Assembly (NCBI GenBank): GCA_905479945.1
Contig: CAJQOP010000044.1
Location: 1-64,000 of the forward strand
Origin: an uncultured Glaciecola sp.
GTDB lineage: Bacteria; Pseudomonadota; Gammaproteobacteria; Enterobacterales; Alteromonadaceae
Reading direction: 5' to 3'
DNA length: 64,000 bases
The stretch's first letter is position 1, and each line of letters opens with the position of its first letter. The translations under genes were made by a program, and so were the position numbers. Positions 1 to 9,577 of the stretch are shown here, piece by piece. Below the pieces are notes generated by a model. The model was not told where the DNA came from. It saw nothing but the letters and a program-made list of their open reading frames with translations, and ran no database searches.

Positions 1-39
1 TCATGTAAAGCGCAACGAAGCGCAAGTTGAGGTAGAACA

Positions 40-1344
40 ATGCAAGTGTCAGTCGAGACGACTCAAGGTTTAGAACGCCGTCTTACTATTACCGTTTCTG
101 CAGATTCTGTAGATATCGCTGTTAAAGCACGTTTACAACAATTAGCAAAAACACAACGTATTAACGGTTTTCGTCCAGGTAAAGTTCCAGTAAGCGTTAT
201 CAAAAAGCGTTTCGGTCAGGCAGTTCGTCAAGAAGTAGCTGGTGATGTTATGCAGCGCAACTTCTATGAAGCAATAATGGAACAAAAGATCACGCCTGCT
301 GGCATGCCTACTTTTGATTTGACCAAAGATGTTGACGGTCAAGATTTAGAATTTGTTGCTACCTTTGAAGTTTATCCAGAGGTGAAAGTTGCCGGTCTTG
401 ATAAAATAAAAGTTGAAAAGCCAGTGGTAGAAATCACTGATAAAGACTTAGACGCTATGATGAAAACCTTGCAAACACAGCATGCATCATGGAAAGAAGT
501 TAAGCGCAAAGCCAAGAAAGACGACAAGGTAACAGTAAACTTCGTTGGAACTATCGATGGTGAAGAGTTTGACGGCGGAAAAGCTGAAGACTTCCCATTA
601 GAACTTGGTAAAGGCAGGATGATACCTGGATTTGAAAAGCCGCTTGTTGGCGCTAAGAATGGCGATGAAGTTGTTTCAGAAGTGACCTTCCCAGAAGATT
701 ATCATGCTGAAGCACTTAAGGGTAAAGACGCATCTTTCGCAATTACAGTCACTAAAGTTGAAGGCTTAGATTTACCAAAGGTAGACGATGAGTTTTCAAA
801 ATTATTTGGTGTTGAAGAAGGTGGTGTTGACGCACTCAAAGCTGAAGTTAAGAAAAATATGCAGCGCGAACTAGACCAAACCTTAAAAGCAGCCGTAAAA
901 GAAAATGTAATTGCTGGTTTGTTAGAAAATAATGAACTAGATTTGCCACAAGCACTTGTTGATCAAGAAATTGATGCATTGCGTGAGCAAGCGAAGAAAC
1001 GCTTTGAAGAGCAAGGTAAAGGTGGACAAGTTCCCGAGTTGCCAGCCGACTTATTCCAAGATAATGCAAAACGACGCGTAAGCATCGGTTTGTTGCTTGG
1101 TGAAGTGATCAAAGACAACAAATTGGAAGCTGACGAAGCTAAAGTTACTCAACTGATCGAAACTGCAGCTTCTGCATATGAAGATCCGAAAGAAGTAGTT
1201 GAGTATTACCAGACGAATGCCGAGTTAAAGCAACAAATGCAAAACCTTGCATTGGAAGAACAAGCGATTGAAGCAATTCTTGAAAAAGCCAAAGTAAAAG
1301 AAGTTAAAAAAGCTTTTGATGAAATTATGAATAAAAACGCCTAA
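40..1344 (+). CDS. tig: Trigger factor, ribosome-associated chaperone
   Basis: Chaperone that docks at the ribosome exit tunnel and shields nascent chains; it also has peptidyl-prolyl isomerase activity. The ribosome-binding signature GFRPGKVP is at residues 43-50, an FKBP-type isomerase domain spans roughly 160-245 and the rest is the helical C-terminal chaperone domain. The 434-residue length matches the family (about 432). A GAGGTAG ribosome binding site precedes the ATG. It is followed by its own terminator and then clpP-clpX, the usual tig-clpPX-lon order. Confidence 0.98.
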   Translation: MQVSVETTQGLERRLTITVSADSVDIAVKARLQQLAKTQRINGFRPGKVPVSVIKKRFGQAVRQEVAGDVMQRNFYEAIMEQKITPAGMPTFDLTKDVDGQDLEFVATFEVYPEVKVAGLDKIKVEKPVVEITDKDLDAMMKTLQTQHASWKEVKRKAKKDDKVTVNFVGTIDGEEFDGGKAEDFPLELGKGRMIPGFEKPLVGAKNGDEVVSEVTFPEDYHAEALKGKDASFAITVTKVEGLDLPKVDDEFSKLFGVEEGGVDALKAEVKKNMQRELDQTLKAAVKENVIAGLLENNELDLPQALVDQEIDALREQAKKRFEEQGKGGQVPELPADLFQDNAKRRVSIGLLLGEVIKDNKLEADEAKVTQLIETAASAYEDPKEVVEYYQTNAELKQQMQNLALEEQAIEAILEKAKVKEVKKAFDEIMNKNA

Positions 1345-1387
1345 ATTGTTCTTCAGCAATTGACTTAACAGGTTATCAACTGATTAA

Positions 1388-1415
1388 ATGCTCGGACTAT
1401 CCGGGCATTTTTTTT
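1388..1415 (+). terminator. Rho-independent terminator after tig
   Basis: An 8-bp stem (ATGCTCGG pairing with CCGGGCAT, one G-T pair) with loop ACTAT is followed directly by eight T. It lies between the tig stop and the clpP ribosome binding site, so read-through into clpP is probably limited and clpP probably has its own promoter. Confidence 0.85.
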
Positions 1416-1427
1416 ACGAAGGAAAAT

Positions 1428-2060
1428 ATGAATAATATAATTACAGAACCTCAAAGCGCATTAGTACCTATGGTTGTTGAGCAAACAGCTCGCGGTGAAC
1501 GCTCTTACGATATATATTCGCGCCTGCTCAAAGAGAATGTCATTTTTATGGTTGGTCAAGTTGAAGACCACATGGCAAATCTTATTGTTGCTCAAATGCT
1601 ATTTTTAGAAGCTGAGAACCCAGAGAAAGATATCTTCCTATATATTAATTCACCTGGTGGCTCGGTAACTGCTGGTATGGCGATATATGATACGATGAAC
1701 TTCATAAAACCAGATGTAAGCACTGTATGCATAGGGCAAGCAGCTAGCATGGGCGCATTTTTGCTTTCTGCTGGAGCAAAAGGAAAGCGTTATTGTTTAC
1801 CTAATTCGCGTGTTATGATTCACCAACCATTAGGTGGCTTCCAAGGTCAGGCATCTGATTTTGAAATACATGCCAAGGAAATATTGTCCATTAAAGAGAA
1901 GATGAACAGATTAATGGCACAACATACTGGACAAGATTACGAGAAAGTCGCTAAAGACACTGATCGTGATAACTTCTTAAGTGCACAAGATTCAGTAGAA
2001 TACGGATTAGTAGATTCGGTTATGGAAAATCGCGCTGACGTATTGAAAAGTGCAAAATAA
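1428..2060 (+). CDS. clpP: ATP-dependent Clp protease proteolytic subunit ClpP
   Basis: Serine peptidase that forms the double-ring proteolytic chamber used by ClpX. The catalytic triad is visible: Ser107 in GQAASMGAF, His132 in [10 protein letters not shown] and Asp181 in DRDNFLS, each four residues lower than in E. coli ClpP, consistent with a slightly shorter N-terminal propeptide. The length is 210 residues. A good AAGGA ribosome binding site precedes the ATG. The partner gene clpX lies about 100 bases downstream on the same strand. Confidence 0.98.
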   Translation: MNNIITEPQSALVPMVVEQTARGERSYDIYSRLLKENVIFMVGQVEDHMANLIVAQMLFLEAENPEKDIFLYINSPGGSVTAGMAIYDTMNFIKPDVSTVCIGQAASMGAFLLSAGAKGKRYCLPNSRVMIHQPLGGFQGQASDFEIHAKEILSIKEKMNRLMAQHTGQDYEKVAKDTDRDNFLSAQDSVEYGLVDSVMENRADVLKSAK

Positions 2061-2084
2061 TCGCCATTAAGAGATAAAGTATTA

Positions 2085-2116
2085 GTGACTCGCATTTTCT
2101 TCATTTCGCGAGTCAC
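2085..2116. repeat. Perfect inverted repeat between clpP and clpX
   Basis: GTGACTCGC and GCGAGTCAC form a perfect 9-bp stem around a 14-base loop, 25 bases after the clpP stop and 43 bases before the clpX start. No T-run follows it, so it is not a standard terminator. It may stabilise the clpP message 3' end or tune clpP/clpX expression. Confidence 0.6.
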
Positions 2117-2158
2117 ATTGAAAACCCGTTTTAGGGTAGTAACGAAAAGGCAAAGTTT

Positions 2159-3436
2159 ATGAGTGATGACCATGATAAAGACGGCGATAGCAAATTATTA
2201 TATTGCTCGTTTTGTGGTAAAAGCCAACATGAAGTGCGAAAGTTAATTGCAGGACCAAGTGTATTCATCTGCGATGAGTGCGTTGAGCTTTGCAATGATA
2301 TTATTCGTGAAGAAATCAAAGAGATTTCACCAAAGCAGAAGAATGATGCTTTGCCAACACCTAGCGAAATTCATGGTCATTTAAATGATTACGTTATCGG
2401 TCAAGAACATGCCAAAAAAGTACTGGCTGTTGCAGTTTATAACCATTATAAAAGATTGCGTAACAACGATTTTCACGAAGGCGTTGAGCTGGGTAAAAGT
2501 AACATTCTGCTTATTGGTCCTACCGGCAGTGGTAAAACCTTATTAGCGGAAACCTTAGCTCGTTTACTTGATGTGCCGTTCACAATGGCTGACGCAACTA
2601 CGCTTACTGAAGCAGGTTATGTTGGCGAAGACGTTGAGAATATTATTCAGAAATTATTGCAGAAATGCGATTATGATCCTGAAAAAGCACAGCGCGGCAT
2701 TGTTTATATCGATGAAATAGATAAAATTTCGCGCAAGTCTGATAATCCATCTATTACCAGAGATGTTTCTGGAGAAGGTGTACAGCAAGCTTTACTCAAG
2801 CTGATTGAAGGCACTATTGCATCGGTTCCGCCACAAGGTGGCAGAAAGCATCCACAGCAAGAGTTCCTGCAAGTGGATACTTCAAAGATATTATTTATTT
2901 GTGGTGGCGCTTTTGCCGGCTTAGATAAAGTGATTGAACAACGTGTTGCAAAAGGTGCAGGTATTGGATTTGGTGCTGAAGTTAAATCCAGCGCCAATAA
3001 AAAAGCGGTTAGCCAATTGTTTAAGGAAGTAGAACCTGAAGATTTAGTTAAATACGGTTTGATCCCTGAGTTTATTGGACGATTACCTGTAGTGGCAAGT
3101 CTTGAAGAGCTAAACGAAGACGCGCTAATTCAAATCCTTAAAGAGCCAAAAAACGCCATTACTAAACAGTATGGTGCGTTATTCGCGCTTGAAAATGCTG
3201 AATTAGAGTTTCGTGAAGACGCTTTACATGCAATTGCGAAAAAAGCAATGAACCGCAAAACGGGGGCTCGTGGATTGCGATCTATTGTTGAAGCAGTGCT
3301 GCTTGATACTATGTATGATCTTCCTTCAAACCCTGAAGTGAGCAAAGTAGTTATCGATGAGGCTGTTATCAAAGGTGAATCGACGCCACTATTAATGTAC
3401 GAAAATGCACAAGAAAGAAAGGCAGCTTCTGAATAG
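2159..3436 (+). CDS. clpX: ClpX, ATPase and substrate-unfolding subunit of ClpXP
   Basis: AAA+ unfoldase that feeds tagged substrates to ClpP. The N-terminal zinc domain has four cysteines (C16, C19, C38, C41). The Walker A motif GPTGSGKT is at 120-127, the pore loop GYVG at 153-156 and the Walker B motif IVYIDEID at about 181-188. The ClpP-docking IGF loop is visible in [10 protein letters not shown]. The length of 425 residues is typical. It sits directly downstream of clpP and upstream of a strong terminator. Confidence 0.98.
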   Translation: MSDDHDKDGDSKLLYCSFCGKSQHEVRKLIAGPSVFICDECVELCNDIIREEIKEISPKQKNDALPTPSEIHGHLNDYVIGQEHAKKVLAVAVYNHYKRLRNNDFHEGVELGKSNILLIGPTGSGKTLLAETLARLLDVPFTMADATTLTEAGYVGEDVENIIQKLLQKCDYDPEKAQRGIVYIDEIDKISRKSDNPSITRDVSGEGVQQALLKLIEGTIASVPPQGGRKHPQQEFLQVDTSKILFICGGAFAGLDKVIEQRVAKGAGIGFGAEVKSSANKKAVSQLFKEVEPEDLVKYGLIPEFIGRLPVVASLEELNEDALIQILKEPKNAITKQYGALFALENAELEFREDALHAIAKKAMNRKTGARGLRSIVEAVLLDTMYDLPSNPEVSKVVIDEAVIKGESTPLLMYENAQERKAASE

Positions 3437-3456
3437 CTAGCTAAAATAATGCAGGA

Positions 3457-3505
3457 AAAGCTGAGCAGACAGAACCATCGGGACTGACTTCTCAGCTTTT
3501 TTTTT
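3457..3505 (+). terminator. Rho-independent terminator after clpX
   Basis: AAAGCTGAG pairs with CTCAGCTTT across a loop of about 25 bases, and a run of nine T follows. It separates clpPX from lon, which has its own heat-shock promoter just downstream. Confidence 0.8.
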
Positions 3506-3535
3506 AACTAATTATCGGTTTTTTTGATTTTTGGT

Positions 3536-3562
3536 TTGAACTTTGCTGGCAAAGCCCCATAT
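3536..3562 (+). promoter_or_regulatory. Sigma-32 (heat-shock) promoter of lon
   Basis: TTGAAC at 3536-3541 and CCCCATAT at 3555-3562 are separated by 13 bases. This is very close to the RpoH consensus (CTTGAAA, a spacer of about 11-16, CCCCATNT). Transcription would start near 3570, upstream of the ATG at 3594 but downstream of the TTG at 3543, which also supports the ATG as the true lon start. Promoter function is inferred from the match and from lon being a classic heat-shock gene. Confidence 0.82.
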
Positions 3563-3593
3563 AAACAAACAAGTGATAAAACAAGAGAGAAAT

Positions 3594-5942
3594 ATGACAA
3601 CTGAGCTCAATAATCTCAGAACAATGCCAATTTTGGCGTTGCGTGATGTGGTCGTCTATCCACATATGGTTATCCCACTATTTGTAGGGCGAGAGAAATC
3701 AATACAATGTCTTGAAGCAGCAATGGAAAATGATAAGCAGATTTTTCTAGTTGCTCAAAAAGACGCCGGAATTGACGAACCCGATATCGATGATATTTAC
3801 ACTGTGGGGACTATTGCCACTATCCTTCAACTACTCAAGTTACCGGATGGAACAGTTAAAGTCTTAGTAGAAGGTAATGTCAGAGGTAAAATACATAACT
3901 ATATTGATGTAGATCCTTTTTTTACAGGTGAAATTCAAGCTACCGAATCTGAGCAGATTGAAGAAGCTGAGCAAGAAGCACTTATTCGTTCAGCAGTGTC
4001 GCAATTTGAAGGTTATGTAAAGCTAAATAAGAAGATACCGCCTGAAGTTCTTACTTCTTTGAATGGAATAGAGGACGCTGCGCGCTTAGCTGATACGATG
4101 GCTGCGCACATGCCTTTAAAACTAGCGGAAAAGCAAAAAGTACTAGAAATGAACGCAATCGTAGAACGTTTAGAGTACTTGATGGCGCTAATGGAAGGCG
4201 AGATTGATTTACTCCAGGTTGAAAAGAAAATTCGTACGCGAGTTAAGAAGCAAATGGAGAAGAGTCAGCGCGAGTACTATTTGAATGAGCAGATGAAAGC
4301 GATTCAAAAAGAGTTAGGGGAATTAGATGAGGCACCTGACGAATTTGAAGCTTTGGGCAAAAAGATTAACGAAGCAAAAATGCCGAAAGATGCCAAAGAA
4401 AAGGCTGACGCTGAATTAAATAAATTGAAAATGATGTCTCCGATGTCTGCTGAAGCGACGGTTGTTAGAAGCTATATTGATTGGTTAACATCTGTTCCGT
4501 GGCATAAAAGAAGTGCAGTTAAGAAGGACTTAGCTGTAGCTGAAGAAGTACTCGACAATGACCATTATGGTTTAGAAAAAGTCAAAGAGCGCATTTTAGA
4601 ATACTTAGCCGTTCAGCAACGAGTTAAAAAGTTAAAGGGACCTATTTTGTGTCTTGTTGGGCCTCCAGGTGTGGGCAAAACATCACTAGGTCAATCAATC
4701 GCCAAAGCGACGGGCAGAAAATATGTGCGGATGGCGCTAGGCGGTGTGAGGGATGAAGCCGAAATAAGAGGGCATCGTAGAACCTACATCGGTTCGTTGC
4801 CAGGTAAATTAATTCAGAAAATGTCAAAGGTCGGTGTTAAGAATCCATTATTCTTACTTGATGAAATCGACAAAATGTCGTCTGATATGCGAGGTGACCC
4901 ATCATCCGCACTATTAGAGGTTTTAGACCCCGAGCAAAATTCAACCTTCAGCGATCACTACCTAGAAGTTGACTACGACTTGTCTGATGTAATGTTTGTC
5001 GCTACTTCAAATAGTATGGACATTCCTGGACCGCTATTAGATCGGATGGAAGTGATTAGATTATCGGGCTATACAGAAGATGAGAAGCTGAATATTGCTG
5101 TTCGTCATTTGATTAGTAAGCAAATTTCACGCAACGGTTTGAAAAATAAAGAACTAATTATTGAAGACTCAGCGATTATTGGCATTATCCGTTATTACAC
5201 CAGAGAAGCCGGTGTGCGAAACCTTGAGCGAGAAATCTCAAAAATTTGCCGTAAAGCGGTCAAACATATTCTGTTAAATAAAGGCAGTAAGACGGTTGTA
5301 GTTAATCAAGATAATCTGAAAGAGTATTTAGGTGTACAACGTTGTGACTATGGCAAAGCCGACAAGAATAACCAAATTGGTCAAGTAACAGGTTTGGCTT
5401 GGACACAAGTTGGTGGTGATTTACTCACTATTGAGACAACTTCGGTCCCGGGTAAAGGCAAAACAACGTTTACTGGTTCATTAGGTGATGTCATGCAAGA
5501 GTCAATAAAAGCCGCGATGACCGTGGTTAGATCTCGCGCTGAGAAACTTCGGATCAACAACGATTTTTATGAAAAAAGAGACATCCATGTGCATGTTCCT
5601 GAAGGAGCAACACCAAAAGATGGCCCTAGTGCGGGTATCGGAATGTGTACTGCATTAGTCTCTTGCTTAACCGGTAATCCAGTTAAATGTGATGTTGCAA
5701 TGACAGGCGAAATTACTTTGCGCGGCGAAGTATTAGCTATCGGCGGTTTGAAAGAAAAGTTGTTAGCTGCGCATCGTGGTGGCATTAAAACAGTGATTAT
5801 TCCGAAGGACAATGAGCGAGATTTGGAAGAAATACCGAAAAATGTAATAGGCGATCTTAATATTTATCCTGTTCAGTGGATAGATGAAGTATTAAACATT
5901 GCACTAGAGTCACCTGTAGAGGCAGTACAAATTTTATCCTAA
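3594..5942 (+). CDS. lon: Lon, ATP-dependent AAA+ protease
   Basis: Cytosolic protease that degrades misfolded and regulatory proteins. The N-terminal LON substrate-binding domain is followed by an AAA+ module with Walker A GPPGVGKT at 356-363. The C-terminal protease domain has the catalytic Ser in DGPSAGIG at residue 679 and its partner Lys in the LKEKLLAA segment. These positions match E. coli numbering exactly when the ATG at 3594 is used (782 residues). An upstream in-frame TTG at 3543 would add 17 residues but lies inside the promoter. The ribosome binding site is weak (AGAGAG). Confidence 0.97.
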   Translation: MTTELNNLRTMPILALRDVVVYPHMVIPLFVGREKSIQCLEAAMENDKQIFLVAQKDAGIDEPDIDDIYTVGTIATILQLLKLPDGTVKVLVEGNVRGKIHNYIDVDPFFTGEIQATESEQIEEAEQEALIRSAVSQFEGYVKLNKKIPPEVLTSLNGIEDAARLADTMAAHMPLKLAEKQKVLEMNAIVERLEYLMALMEGEIDLLQVEKKIRTRVKKQMEKSQREYYLNEQMKAIQKELGELDEAPDEFEALGKKINEAKMPKDAKEKADAELNKLKMMSPMSAEATVVRSYIDWLTSVPWHKRSAVKKDLAVAEEVLDNDHYGLEKVKERILEYLAVQQRVKKLKGPILCLVGPPGVGKTSLGQSIAKATGRKYVRMALGGVRDEAEIRGHRRTYIGSLPGKLIQKMSKVGVKNPLFLLDEIDKMSSDMRGDPSSALLEVLDPEQNSTFSDHYLEVDYDLSDVMFVATSNSMDIPGPLLDRMEVIRLSGYTEDEKLNIAVRHLISKQISRNGLKNKELIIEDSAIIGIIRYYTREAGVRNLEREISKICRKAVKHILLNKGSKTVVVNQDNLKEYLGVQRCDYGKADKNNQIGQVTGLAWTQVGGDLLTIETTSVPGKGKTTFTGSLGDVMQESIKAAMTVVRSRAEKLRINNDFYEKRDIHVHVPEGATPKDGPSAGIGMCTALVSCLTGNPVKCDVAMTGEITLRGEVLAIGGLKEKLLAAHRGGIKTVIIPKDNERDLEEIPKNVIGDLNIYPVQWIDEVLNIALESPVEAVQILS

Positions 5943-6239
5943 CTTAGGATAGGAACCCTAGAAGAGTTGCCTACTGAATAAAAAGTAGACAATTCTTCCA
6001 GAGAAATTACAATTTTTTTACTTTTTTTAAATATTAGGGCTTCACAAGCTCTACAGTTGTGCTACCTTTAGAGTCGTACTCGCTTAAGGCCTTGTCACGA
6101 AAGGGATAGCAAGCGATTTACTAGGAAGTTAAAAAATTGTTAATCATAGCTTGAAGTTCTACTTCAACATTGTTATAACCTTTTAGACAAAATAATTTTG
6201 CATTGAGCAATATAATAAAAAAACATAGAGGATCTTATT
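5943..6239. other. lon-hupB intergenic region with two dyads
   Basis: No gene is visible. A hairpin at 5961-5999 (GAAGAGTTG with CAATTCTTC, and inner CTACT with AGTAG) followed 12 bases later by a T-run may terminate lon. A 17-base palindrome, TTGAAGT-TCT-ACTTCAA, is at 6151-6167, and a TATAAT box at 6211-6216 is the best -10 candidate for hupB although no good -35 is correctly spaced. The palindrome lies about 45 bases upstream of that box and could be an operator. Confidence 0.45.
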
Positions 6240-6512
6240 GTGAACAAGTCTCAACTAATCGATACAATCGCTGCTAGCGCAGACATTTCTAAAGCTGCTG
6301 CAGGTCGTGCATTAGATGCTTTCACTGACGCAGTTACTTCTGCACTTAAAGGTGGCGATCAAGTAGCTCTAGTCGGTTTCGGTACATTTTCAGTTCGTGA
6401 GCGCGCTGCGCGTAGCGGTCGTAACCCACAAACTGGTGAGACAATCCAGATTGCTGCTGCTAAAGTACCTGCTTTCAAAGCTGGTAAAGCATTAAAAGAC
6501 GCTGTTAACTAA
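6240..6512 (+). CDS. hupB: DNA-binding protein HU-beta
   Basis: Histone-like nucleoid protein of the HU/IHF family, 90 residues, which bends and compacts DNA as a dimer. The RNP tip of the DNA-intercalating beta arm is at residues 61-63, including the conserved Pro63. The start is GTG, preceded by AGAGGA at a good distance, and it gives the canonical N-terminus MNKSQLID. It is downstream of lon, as in enterobacteria, and closed by its own strong terminator. Confidence 0.97.
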   Translation: MNKSQLIDTIAASADISKAAAGRALDAFTDAVTSALKGGDQVALVGFGTFSVRERAARSGRNPQTGETIQIAAAKVPAFKAGKALKDAVN

Positions 6513-6530
6513 GAAACATTAGTTTTCATC

Positions 6531-6562
6531 AAAAAGGCGATGGCTAGTCCATCGCCTTTTTT
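6531..6562 (+). terminator. Rho-independent terminator after hupB
   Basis: AAAAGGCGATGG and CCATCGCCTTTT form a long GC-rich stem around loop CTAGT, followed by a T-rich tail. A textbook terminator. Confidence 0.92.
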
Positions 6563-6590
6563 ATTTTTATTATCAAAAAGTTTCTTAATA

Positions 6591-6620
6591 TTCGCTTAAG
6601 CATTATTCTGCGGGTATAAT
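6591..6620 (+). promoter_or_regulatory. Possible sigma-70 promoter of ppiD
   Basis: A perfect TATAAT at 6615-6620 has a modest -35 candidate, TTCGCT, at 6591-6596 with 18 bases between. It lies after the hupB terminator and 76 bases before ppiD. The -35 is weak, so this is a candidate only. Confidence 0.5.
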
Positions 6621-6696
6621 ACCTCGTCAAATTCAGCGCTGTAAGTATTCATTCGCTTGCATCTTAAAAGTTAGTATTACAAGGTTGTTTTAACTC

Positions 6697-8592
6697 ATGT
6701 TAGAAAGAATTAGAGAGGGCTCTCAAGGTCCTTTAGCCATGACGATAGTTGGCTTGATAATTGTTAGTTTCGCCGTTACTGGTGTTGGAAGTTACTTAGG
6801 TTCCTCTTCTCCAGAGGCTGCAGCCTCTGTTAACGGTGAGGAAATTACGGTAACTGAAGTTGATACTGCTTATCAAAATCAGAGAGCAAGAATGGAACAG
6901 CAGTTTGGCGAGTCCGTTGCAGCTGCTTTTGCGAATGAAACTTATCTAGCAACATTTAGAACTCAGGTATTACAGCAACTGATATCTGATAAATTAATCG
7001 AGCAGCAAGCGAGCGAAATTGGCTTGCGCGTTAGTGACGAGCAGATTAAGCAAGCAATCTTCCAGATTGATGCTTTTAAAATTGCTGGTCAGTTCGACAA
7101 TGACACATTCAAAGCGGTATTAGAAAGGCAGCGCTTTACTCCTGCTACTTTCAGAGAATACCTACGCACGCAAATGACAACCGAACAGCTAAGCAATACG
7201 CTTACTGGGTCTAGTTTCAGCCTGGAAGAAGAAGTTTCGGCTGTACTGCGTTTGCAGCAGCAAACAAGAAGTGCAAAAACAATTGAGCTTAGCGCTGCTT
7301 TGTTCGCTTCGGATGTAACAGTCACCGACGAAGAGGTGAATGAATACTATCAGGCTAATTTGAGCAGTTTTGATACTCAAGAGCAGGTTAAACTTTCTTA
7401 TGTAAGTATATCAGTCGATAATTTAATGGCGAATCAATCAGTTACTTCGGAAGAGGTTTTGACTAACTATGAAGAAAATATTACTGCATATCAAACTCTC
7501 GAAGAACGTCGTATTTCCCATATTTTAATTGAATTCGGCGATGATGAGATTGCTGCAAAAGCAACTGCTGAAGAAGTTTTGTCTTTAGTGACCGCCGAAG
7601 GCGCTGACTTTGCCACAATTGCATCAGAACGCTCTGCCGATACTATCAGTGCAGAGATGGGTGGTGATCTTGATTTTATTGCTAGAGGCGATTGGAGTGA
7701 ATCGTTTGAAGATGCTGCTTTTGCTCTGTCAGAAGCCGGCGATATTAGTGGCCTAGTAAGTACTGAGTTTGGCTTTCATATAATCAAACTTACAGAACTT
7801 AATCTAGCAGTTACAACTCCTTTTGAAGAGATTCAGGAAGAGTTAACGGCAATCGTTTTAAAAGATAAAGCTATGGAAAGCTTTTTCGCGCTTCAAGAGC
7901 AAATGGCAAGTGCCGCATTTGAGTCTCCTGACTCTTTAGAAGAAGTATCAAATGTAACTAGTCGTCCAATAATTGATACAGCCTTTTTTGAAAAGACTAA
8001 TTATCCAGCATCAGTAAATTACCCTCAAGTTGAGAATGTTGCATTTGATTCGGACTTAATAGAACTTGGCCGTAACAGTGATATTCTTCAGGTTTCTGAT
8101 GAGAAGATGATGGTTGTCCGTGTTTCTGATTACAAGCCACAAAGAACGCTTGCCTTAGACGAAGTTCAAGCAACTATAATGACTCGCTTAACTGGAGAGA
8201 AGACTCAACAGGCAGCTGTTGATTGGGCTGAAGGCATAAAAGCAGCTTTGTTAAATGGCGAGTCAGTTGAAGATGCTTTACTTAACAAGTCAATCGAATG
8301 GAACGTTGTTGAAAATTTACCTCGATTCGGCGGTAATGTTCCGACTGAAATGACAACTGCAATATTTGAATTGTCCCCGGTTGATCAGCAAAATACTGCT
8401 GTAGTTACTTTGAGTACCGGTAACGTAGGATTGGTTGTGTTAGAGTCAGTTCAAGCGGTAGATGAAATCAAAGCTGATGACCTTGCATCTGGTAAAACAG
8501 GCTTTACTAACAATGAAAGTCGTAAAATGTACGAGAACTTTGTTGAAGCGCTAACTAGCGAAGCTGATATAGAGATAATGAGCATAAACTAA
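6697..8592 (+). CDS. ppiD: PpiD, membrane-anchored periplasmic parvulin-like chaperone
   Basis: Inner-membrane-anchored chaperone near the SecYEG exit that helps newly exported proteins fold. A single N-terminal membrane segment at about residues 13-36 is followed by a SurA-N-like region and one parvulin domain at about 265-365 (starting near ERRISHILIEF), with a long C-terminal chaperone region. The length of 631 residues is typical (E. coli 623). The order lon-hupB-ppiD is conserved. Whether the parvulin domain is catalytically active cannot be judged from sequence alone. Confidence 0.95.
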   Translation: MLERIREGSQGPLAMTIVGLIIVSFAVTGVGSYLGSSSPEAAASVNGEEITVTEVDTAYQNQRARMEQQFGESVAAAFANETYLATFRTQVLQQLISDKLIEQQASEIGLRVSDEQIKQAIFQIDAFKIAGQFDNDTFKAVLERQRFTPATFREYLRTQMTTEQLSNTLTGSSFSLEEEVSAVLRLQQQTRSAKTIELSAALFASDVTVTDEEVNEYYQANLSSFDTQEQVKLSYVSISVDNLMANQSVTSEEVLTNYEENITAYQTLEERRISHILIEFGDDEIAAKATAEEVLSLVTAEGADFATIASERSADTISAEMGGDLDFIARGDWSESFEDAAFALSEAGDISGLVSTEFGFHIIKLTELNLAVTTPFEEIQEELTAIVLKDKAMESFFALQEQMASAAFESPDSLEEVSNVTSRPIIDTAFFEKTNYPASVNYPQVENVAFDSDLIELGRNSDILQVSDEKMMVVRVSDYKPQRTLALDEVQATIMTRLTGEKTQQAAVDWAEGIKAALLNGESVEDALLNKSIEWNVVENLPRFGGNVPTEMTTAIFELSPVDQQNTAVVTLSTGNVGLVVLESVQAVDEIKADDLASGKTGFTNNESRKMYENFVEALTSEADIEIMSIN

Positions 8593-8680
8593 AGACATTG
8601 TTTAAATATATGGAGTGACTTTTCAGCCCTGAAAATCTTGGAATGATACCTCGAGATAACACTTTATATACATAGAAGAT

Positions 8681-8728
8681 AAAAAAAGGCTCAAGATCGC
8701 AAAATAGTAGCAATCTTGGGCCTTTTTA
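8681..8728 (+). terminator. Rho-independent terminator after ppiD
   Basis: AAAAAGGCTCAAGATCGC pairs with GC-AATCTTGGGCCTTTTT around an A/T-rich loop (one small mismatch), ending in a T-run about 130 bases after the ppiD stop. Confidence 0.82.
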
Positions 8729-8801
8729 TTTAGATGTCATAAGCCTTTAATTTAACCTCGACCTACCTGCTACCCAGCAAATGAAAGTTGCGCATAATTG
8801 A

Positions 8802-8858
8802 CTTATAAGTGCCACAGCATTAATTAAGCGCCACAGCATTAATTAAACGCTACAGCAT
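8802..8858. repeat. Three 19-bp tandem repeats spanning a stop codon
   Basis: Read on the minus strand, three consecutive 19-base units begin ATGCTGT at plus-strand ends 8858, 8839 and 8820. The second halves are AGCGTTTAATTA, GGCGCTTAATTA and GGCACTTATAAG. The first unit contains the last two codons and stop (ATG CTG TAG) of the small minus-strand gene ending at 8850. The other two are untranslated. On the plus strand the words GCGCCACAGC and TTAATTAA recur and resemble repeats downstream of lepB. Confidence 0.8.
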
Positions 8859-9017
8859 AAACATAATGCCTGCAAATCCAGCCAAGATAGTCACTGAAAT
8901 GACGATGATATAGATGAAGCCCTGCTTGCCTTGAGCTATTGAATAGCCTCTGGAGCGCAAATAAGCCAGCCATAATAGACATAACACTACAGGTATTAAG
9001 AAAAGAAACTTAAACAA
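8850..9017 (-). CDS. Small two-helix membrane protein, 55 residues, function unknown
   Basis: The start codon is TTG, preceded by AAGGAG nine bases upstream. The product begins MFKFLFLIPVVLCLLWLAYL, a first membrane helix. A short polar stretch (RSRGYSIAQGKQG) follows, then a second helix (about residues 34-55) running to the end. The codons fit the neighbours and the two-helix hairpin is compact, so I think the gene is real. No family is claimed. A TATACT box inside the dyad AAATAAG-TATAC-CTTATTT (9057-9075) lies about 45 bases upstream and could be promoter and operator. It is convergent with ppiD and followed by tandem repeats. Confidence 0.65.
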   Translation of the reverse strand: MFKFLFLIPVVLCLLWLAYLRSRGYSIAQGKQGFIYIIVISVTILAGFAGIMFML

Positions 9018-9184
9018 CGTGACACACTCCTTCGTTTAGAACGAATTTTAAAACTAAAATAAGTATACCTTATTTACGTAAAACTCAGTGAAATGGCGCA
9101 AAAATTTATCATTGGGCATCTGTTAGCATTGTGTCTAATAGAGTATAGATGTTTGTGCTTTATCAGGAGAGATTAATTTGAGTC

Positions 9185-9212
9185 AAAAAAAAACGCCTTA
9201 AAGGCGTTTTTT
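9185..9212 (-). terminator. Rho-independent terminator of rpsT
   Basis: An A-run, then ACGCC-TTAAA-GGCGT, then a T-run: a symmetric hairpin about 65 bases past the rpsT stop. It can work in both directions. The rpsT stop codon itself lies in an 18-base palindrome, TTAAGGAATATTCCTTAA (9261-9278). Confidence 0.85.
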
Positions 9213-9274
9213 GATTATGTGATTATTGAAGCTAGTCGAAACTTGCTTCAAAATCCGCGATTAAGGAATATTCC

Positions 9275-9535
9275 TTAAAGTGCGTTGATTTTTGCATTCA
9301 GACGGCTTTTATGACGTGCTGCTTTATTCTTGTGAATAAGGCCTTTAGTCGCCATGCGGTCTAATTGTGGAACTGCAACTGTAAATGCTTCTTGCGCAGC
9401 AGCTTTATCGCCAGCTGTAATAGCTGCGAGTACTTTTTTGATGCACGTACGAGTCAGGGAGCGACGGCTTGCATTATGCTGGCGACGCTTCTCAGCTTGA
9501 ATTGCACGTTTCTTCGCAGACTTAATGTTCGCCAA
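9275..9535 (-). CDS. rpsT: 30S ribosomal protein S20
   Basis: Small basic 16S rRNA-binding protein, 86 residues, with N-terminus [11 protein letters not shown] as in all S20 proteins. The start codon is TTG, with TAGGAG six bases upstream. E. coli rpsT also starts with UUG, and there the poor start codon is part of autogenous translational control, so the same control is likely here (inference). It is divergent from murJ, an arrangement common in related genomes. Confidence 0.98.
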   Translation of the reverse strand: MANIKSAKKRAIQAEKRRQHNASRRSLTRTCIKKVLAAITAGDKAAAQEAFTVAVPQLDRMATKGLIHKNKAARHKSRLNAKINAL

Positions 9536-9577
9536 GGTGTAACTCCTAATAGATTCATGTCAAAATTGAGGGTGCGG

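Noticed and set aside
3543-3593. Longer lon start at TTG 3543
   Set aside because: Overlaps the sigma-32 promoter, and the catalytic residues match E. coli numbering only with the ATG at 3594.
8811-8860. CRISPR-like array
   Set aside because: The 19-bp units are directly adjacent with no unique spacers; these are simple tandem repeats.
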